This document shows positions 61,613-64,000 of a DNA stretch of 64,000 nucleotides, piece after piece. This stretch comes from Isoetes taiwanensis (lineage: Eukaryota; Streptophyta; Lycopodiopsida; Isoetales; Isoetaceae). Numbering within the stretch: the first letter of the stretch is position 1; each line of letters opens with the position of its first letter. The notes beneath the pieces were generated by a model. It was given only the letters and a program-made list of their open reading frames with translations, searched no databases and was not told where the DNA came from. A program made the translations under genes and the position numbers. The DNA lies in the NCBI GenBank assembly GCA_021234155.1, contig JAJEKV010000002.1, forward strand, positions 6,579,266-6,643,265, in the 5' to 3' direction.

Positions 61613-62637
61613 GTTTTTCTTATTTTTTGCTTTCTTGAGGATTTTCTAATGCCATCGGGCCTATTTGGGCTAAATTGAGAGAGAAAATCTACCCACTTTT
61701 TGTTCAGGATCTGCGGATGTATGAAAAGAAGCATCTGAGATGCTTGACTTGAAGGAGTGGCACACGTTCCTCATTACGCATCACTGATTTTGCAAGGATT
61801 AATATAGGACATCCACACAACATGGTCGGGGTTCAATTGGCATCTTATTTATAAAATCTTTTGCCTCATCTACCGGGCCGGACCTTCCAAGAAGATCGAC
61901 CATGCGGACATAGTGCTCTATTGCCCGGGGTCATGACATAGTCTTTTGTGAGAAGGGAAAAGTAGTGAACACCTTACATGAAGTGGGCTGTATGGCTACA
62001 TGCGGTTAAAAAATAAAGAAATGAGACCTCATTGGGGCTTTGATGCCGATATACGCATTTGTCCAAAGAAATAAAGAGTAGAAGAAGCATACCCATGACT
62101 TGCATATCCTGCTAACATGGTCGTCCATGAGATGACGTTTTTTAGATGCATATTGTTGAAAACCTGAAATGCATCATCAAGATTGCCACTTTTTGTGTAG
62201 GGGCAGAAGCGGATCAGTGCTCCTCGGCATGGCGGAGACCATTCAAGGGTATGCTATCTCCTTAAGAAGCAGGGCTTATGCGAATCGTTTCCACATTTAA
62301 TCCTAGATACTTTGGATCCGAGTTTTGCCTTCAGTTCTTTCTTCCCCTAAATTTCCTTGCCATTTTTTTCTCTCTTTTGATCTGTGCTTCTTTTCTCGCA
62401 TCTCTTTTGTGCAGAAGTCATGTGACGATCATTCGTCACAAGTCAAAGTTGGGATCAAAAGCCACTGTGGAAACCATCCTGAAACAACACAATACTGGAT
62501 GTTTGTATGCCCTAAAACTCTGCAAATTGGCGTGCTCCATCGCGTCTAATGAAGGCACTACTTCTGATTGTGGCATAGGTGAGAGGTCTTCATCATTCCA
62601 GCTTATCTTTGTAATTGTAAAGCAAGTTTCACTACTG
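61613..62637. repeat. Duplicated segment, copy 2 (1.03 kb)
   Basis: Second copy of 59541-60566. Differences include CTGCAGATG vs CTGCGGATG, CATTCTGCATC vs CATTACGCATC, TACCAGGCCAGACC vs TACCGGGCCGGACC and GCCAGCCTTCTGC vs GCCGATATACGC: nearly all at CAG/CTG. At 62306-62307 the first-exon donor GT is AT. Confidence 0.93.
61770..62215 (-). pseudogene. PPR E-class C-terminal fragment, copy 2
   Basis: Homologous to 59696-60140 but broken in several places, chiefly where copy 1 has CAG or CTG. Order and extent are the same. Confidence 0.85.
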
Positions 62638-62829
62638 GCAACCGGTTTTATAATCAGGGATTTGGAGAGGTGCCAAATATTATTTCTTTTCAAAGAGGAA
62701 GGACGATCCACAACCTATCAATATATCAGTAAAGACCTCCCAGATTCTATAAGTTCAATTCAGTCATATGCCTCTAAGTTTAACGAGCATGTAAATTTAT
62801 GCAATTTCCTTGGATATGATTGGTTCTAA
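62278..62829 (+). pseudogene. Partial second copy of the small spliced gene
   Basis: Exon 1 and exon 2 equivalents (62278-62306, 62415-62578) are kept, but the exon 1 donor reads AG|ATAC instead of AG|GTAT and no third exon follows. The 183-codon open frame across them reads through what is intron in copy 1, so it is probably not a real protein as such. Confidence 0.5.
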
Positions 62830-63205
62830 GATTTATGTCATTTTTAATAGATACAACTATTATTCCCCTGGTATTAAAGCCTGTGCCATTGCATGGCTAA
62901 CTGTCAAGTTAGTAACCAGATGACACAACCATCATGTTTGTAAATTGATGCAACCTACATCCAGCATGCACAATACTTAGAATTGTAGTCTGTATGAGCT
63001 TCAAAACAGTGTTTTACGTATTTTCTTTGATGAGATTAAGTACTTTAAGTTGGACCATGGGACACCAAGCCTGTTATAACAATCTGGTTGGTCTTTTAAT
63101 TCTGCAAAAATGTTTCTTATACAAGTTACACCTACATATCAGTCTGGACAGTGTTGTTTGTATATCTACACAGTATAGAGCAGCAGGAAAAATTCATGAC
63201 TGTGA
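62830..63205. other. Intergenic, no gene seen
   Basis: AT-rich unique sequence with no recognised feature. Confidence 0.5.
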
Positions 63206-63251
63206 TTAGCCAATGAATAGAATAGAATAGAATAGAATAGAATAGAATAGA
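63206..63251. repeat. (GAATA)n microsatellite
   Basis: About nine tandem copies of the pentamer AATAG/GAATA. Confidence 0.95.
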
Positions 63252-63390
63252 TGTTTTAACGTCCACGGAGACCAATAGGTCATGGGACAATAGGTCACAA
63301 TGGGCTAGTACAATCATTACTACTAGGATTAAAAAACCCCTGCCTCGAAAGGTTTTCAAGGGAAAAACCTTTGCAGTAATGATGATACTA

Positions 63391-64000
63391 GACAAGCGGA
63401 GATAATGACAAGCGAGCTTCTTTGGCAGCGCTTGCAGGCACTTGGGGTTCCACAAGATCTTCAAAATGCAGTTTATCGGCTCTATGAAAGGGTTTTTGCT
63501 AAATTTCCAGCATCAGGTACTCAAATCACTAGCAATATTGGAGTTTCGTCGGGGGTTGCCCTTTATCTCCTACACTCTTTGGCTTGTACATTGATCAATT
63601 GGAAGAATGGCTTTGATAATCATGGCGGCGGAGGTCCACATTTGGCACACTATATCATTAGGCAACTTATGTATCTTGATGATGTTTCCTTACGGCACAT
63701 ACTGCATTTGCTAGTATGCAACAACATTTACATGCTGCCTTACGGTTTACGTGAGAACACAGTCTGGCGTGTTAATCGCAAAAGACCAAGCTTTTGGTAG
63801 TTCAATCTTCTCGTCACAATGTTCCCCTATGCACTATGATAGCAGCGAAGTTGAAGTTGTAGATAGCTACAAGTATCTTGGTGTAGAATTACGTAAGAAC
63901 ACACTTTGGGAGCGGTGTATTACCAAGCGGGTGGGCTCTTTGGATGGAGAGCACTCTATGCAATGCAAAACAATTGTTTTGTAGCAGAAATTCATGATTG
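63391..64000 (+). pseudogene. Non-LTR retrotransposon RT fragment, runs off the window
   Basis: Frames give ELLWQRLQALGVPQDLQNAV, RLYERVFAKF and SNIGV, then after frame changes CPLSPTLF-like decayed sequence, HYIIRQLMYLDDV (motif C; the usual YADD is YLDD) and VEVVDSYKYLGVELRKNTLW, the post-RT YLG motif. This is a different family from the L1-type LINE above. No 5' part is visible before 63391. Inactive. Confidence 0.8.

Noticed and set aside
62278-62829. 183-codon open frame as a membrane protein
   Set aside because: It reads through the intron of the copy 1 gene model; the hydrophobic part is translated intron.

Overview
The window looks like nuclear DNA from a land plant. It holds a split, intron-containing IRE1 gene of plant type, PPR fragments of the plant E class, a plant L1-type LINE with a large DNA transposon nested in it, and long AT microsatellites. 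A tandem array of intron-bearing Penelope-like retroelements suggests a non-seed vascular plant or gymnosperm more than a flowering plant; this is inference. Over half of the window is mobile DNA.

Layout. 1-3550: AT microsatellites, a degenerate GAATCTT array and a 58-bp fragment of the retroelement 3' end. 3560-5650 (minus): a decayed transferrin-family sequence. 6199-25826 (minus): three head-to-tail copies of an ~8-kb Penelope-like element (A and B full length, C cut off at its 5' side). 25827-43872 (minus): an L1-type LINE (ORF1, endonuclease, RT, zinc finger) split inside its RT by a 10,545-bp CACTA-like element at 29150-39694, with 3-bp target duplication, inverted termini, subterminal repeats, satellite arrays, transposase-like remains and fragments that look like captured host exons. 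43873-46900: no gene seen. 47023-52542 (minus): IRE1 in seven exons, including a signal-peptide exon found by reading splice sites. 53520-55680 (minus): PPR pseudogene. 55735-58660: short tandem duplications, a possible WI12/SAG20-like remnant and a perfect hairpin. 59541-62637: a ~1-kb segment duplicated at 2,072-bp spacing, carrying an antisense PPR fragment and exons of a small spliced plus-strand gene of unknown function. 63391-64000: fragment of a second non-LTR retrotransposon running off the end.

The clearest candidate for a working host gene is IRE1, the ER stress sensor (lumenal sensor, membrane span, kinase, RNase). Its only visible defect is one missing base in the kinase exon.

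A technical caution applies throughout. Where the window has two or three copies of a segment, many differences fall at CAG/CTG trinucleotides and include odd indels (CTG read as ACG or CTTTG, CAG as CGG or CAAAG). This looks like long-read base-calling error at CHG-methylated cytosines. Frameshifts in the transposons, and possibly in the pseudogenes, should be read with that in mind.
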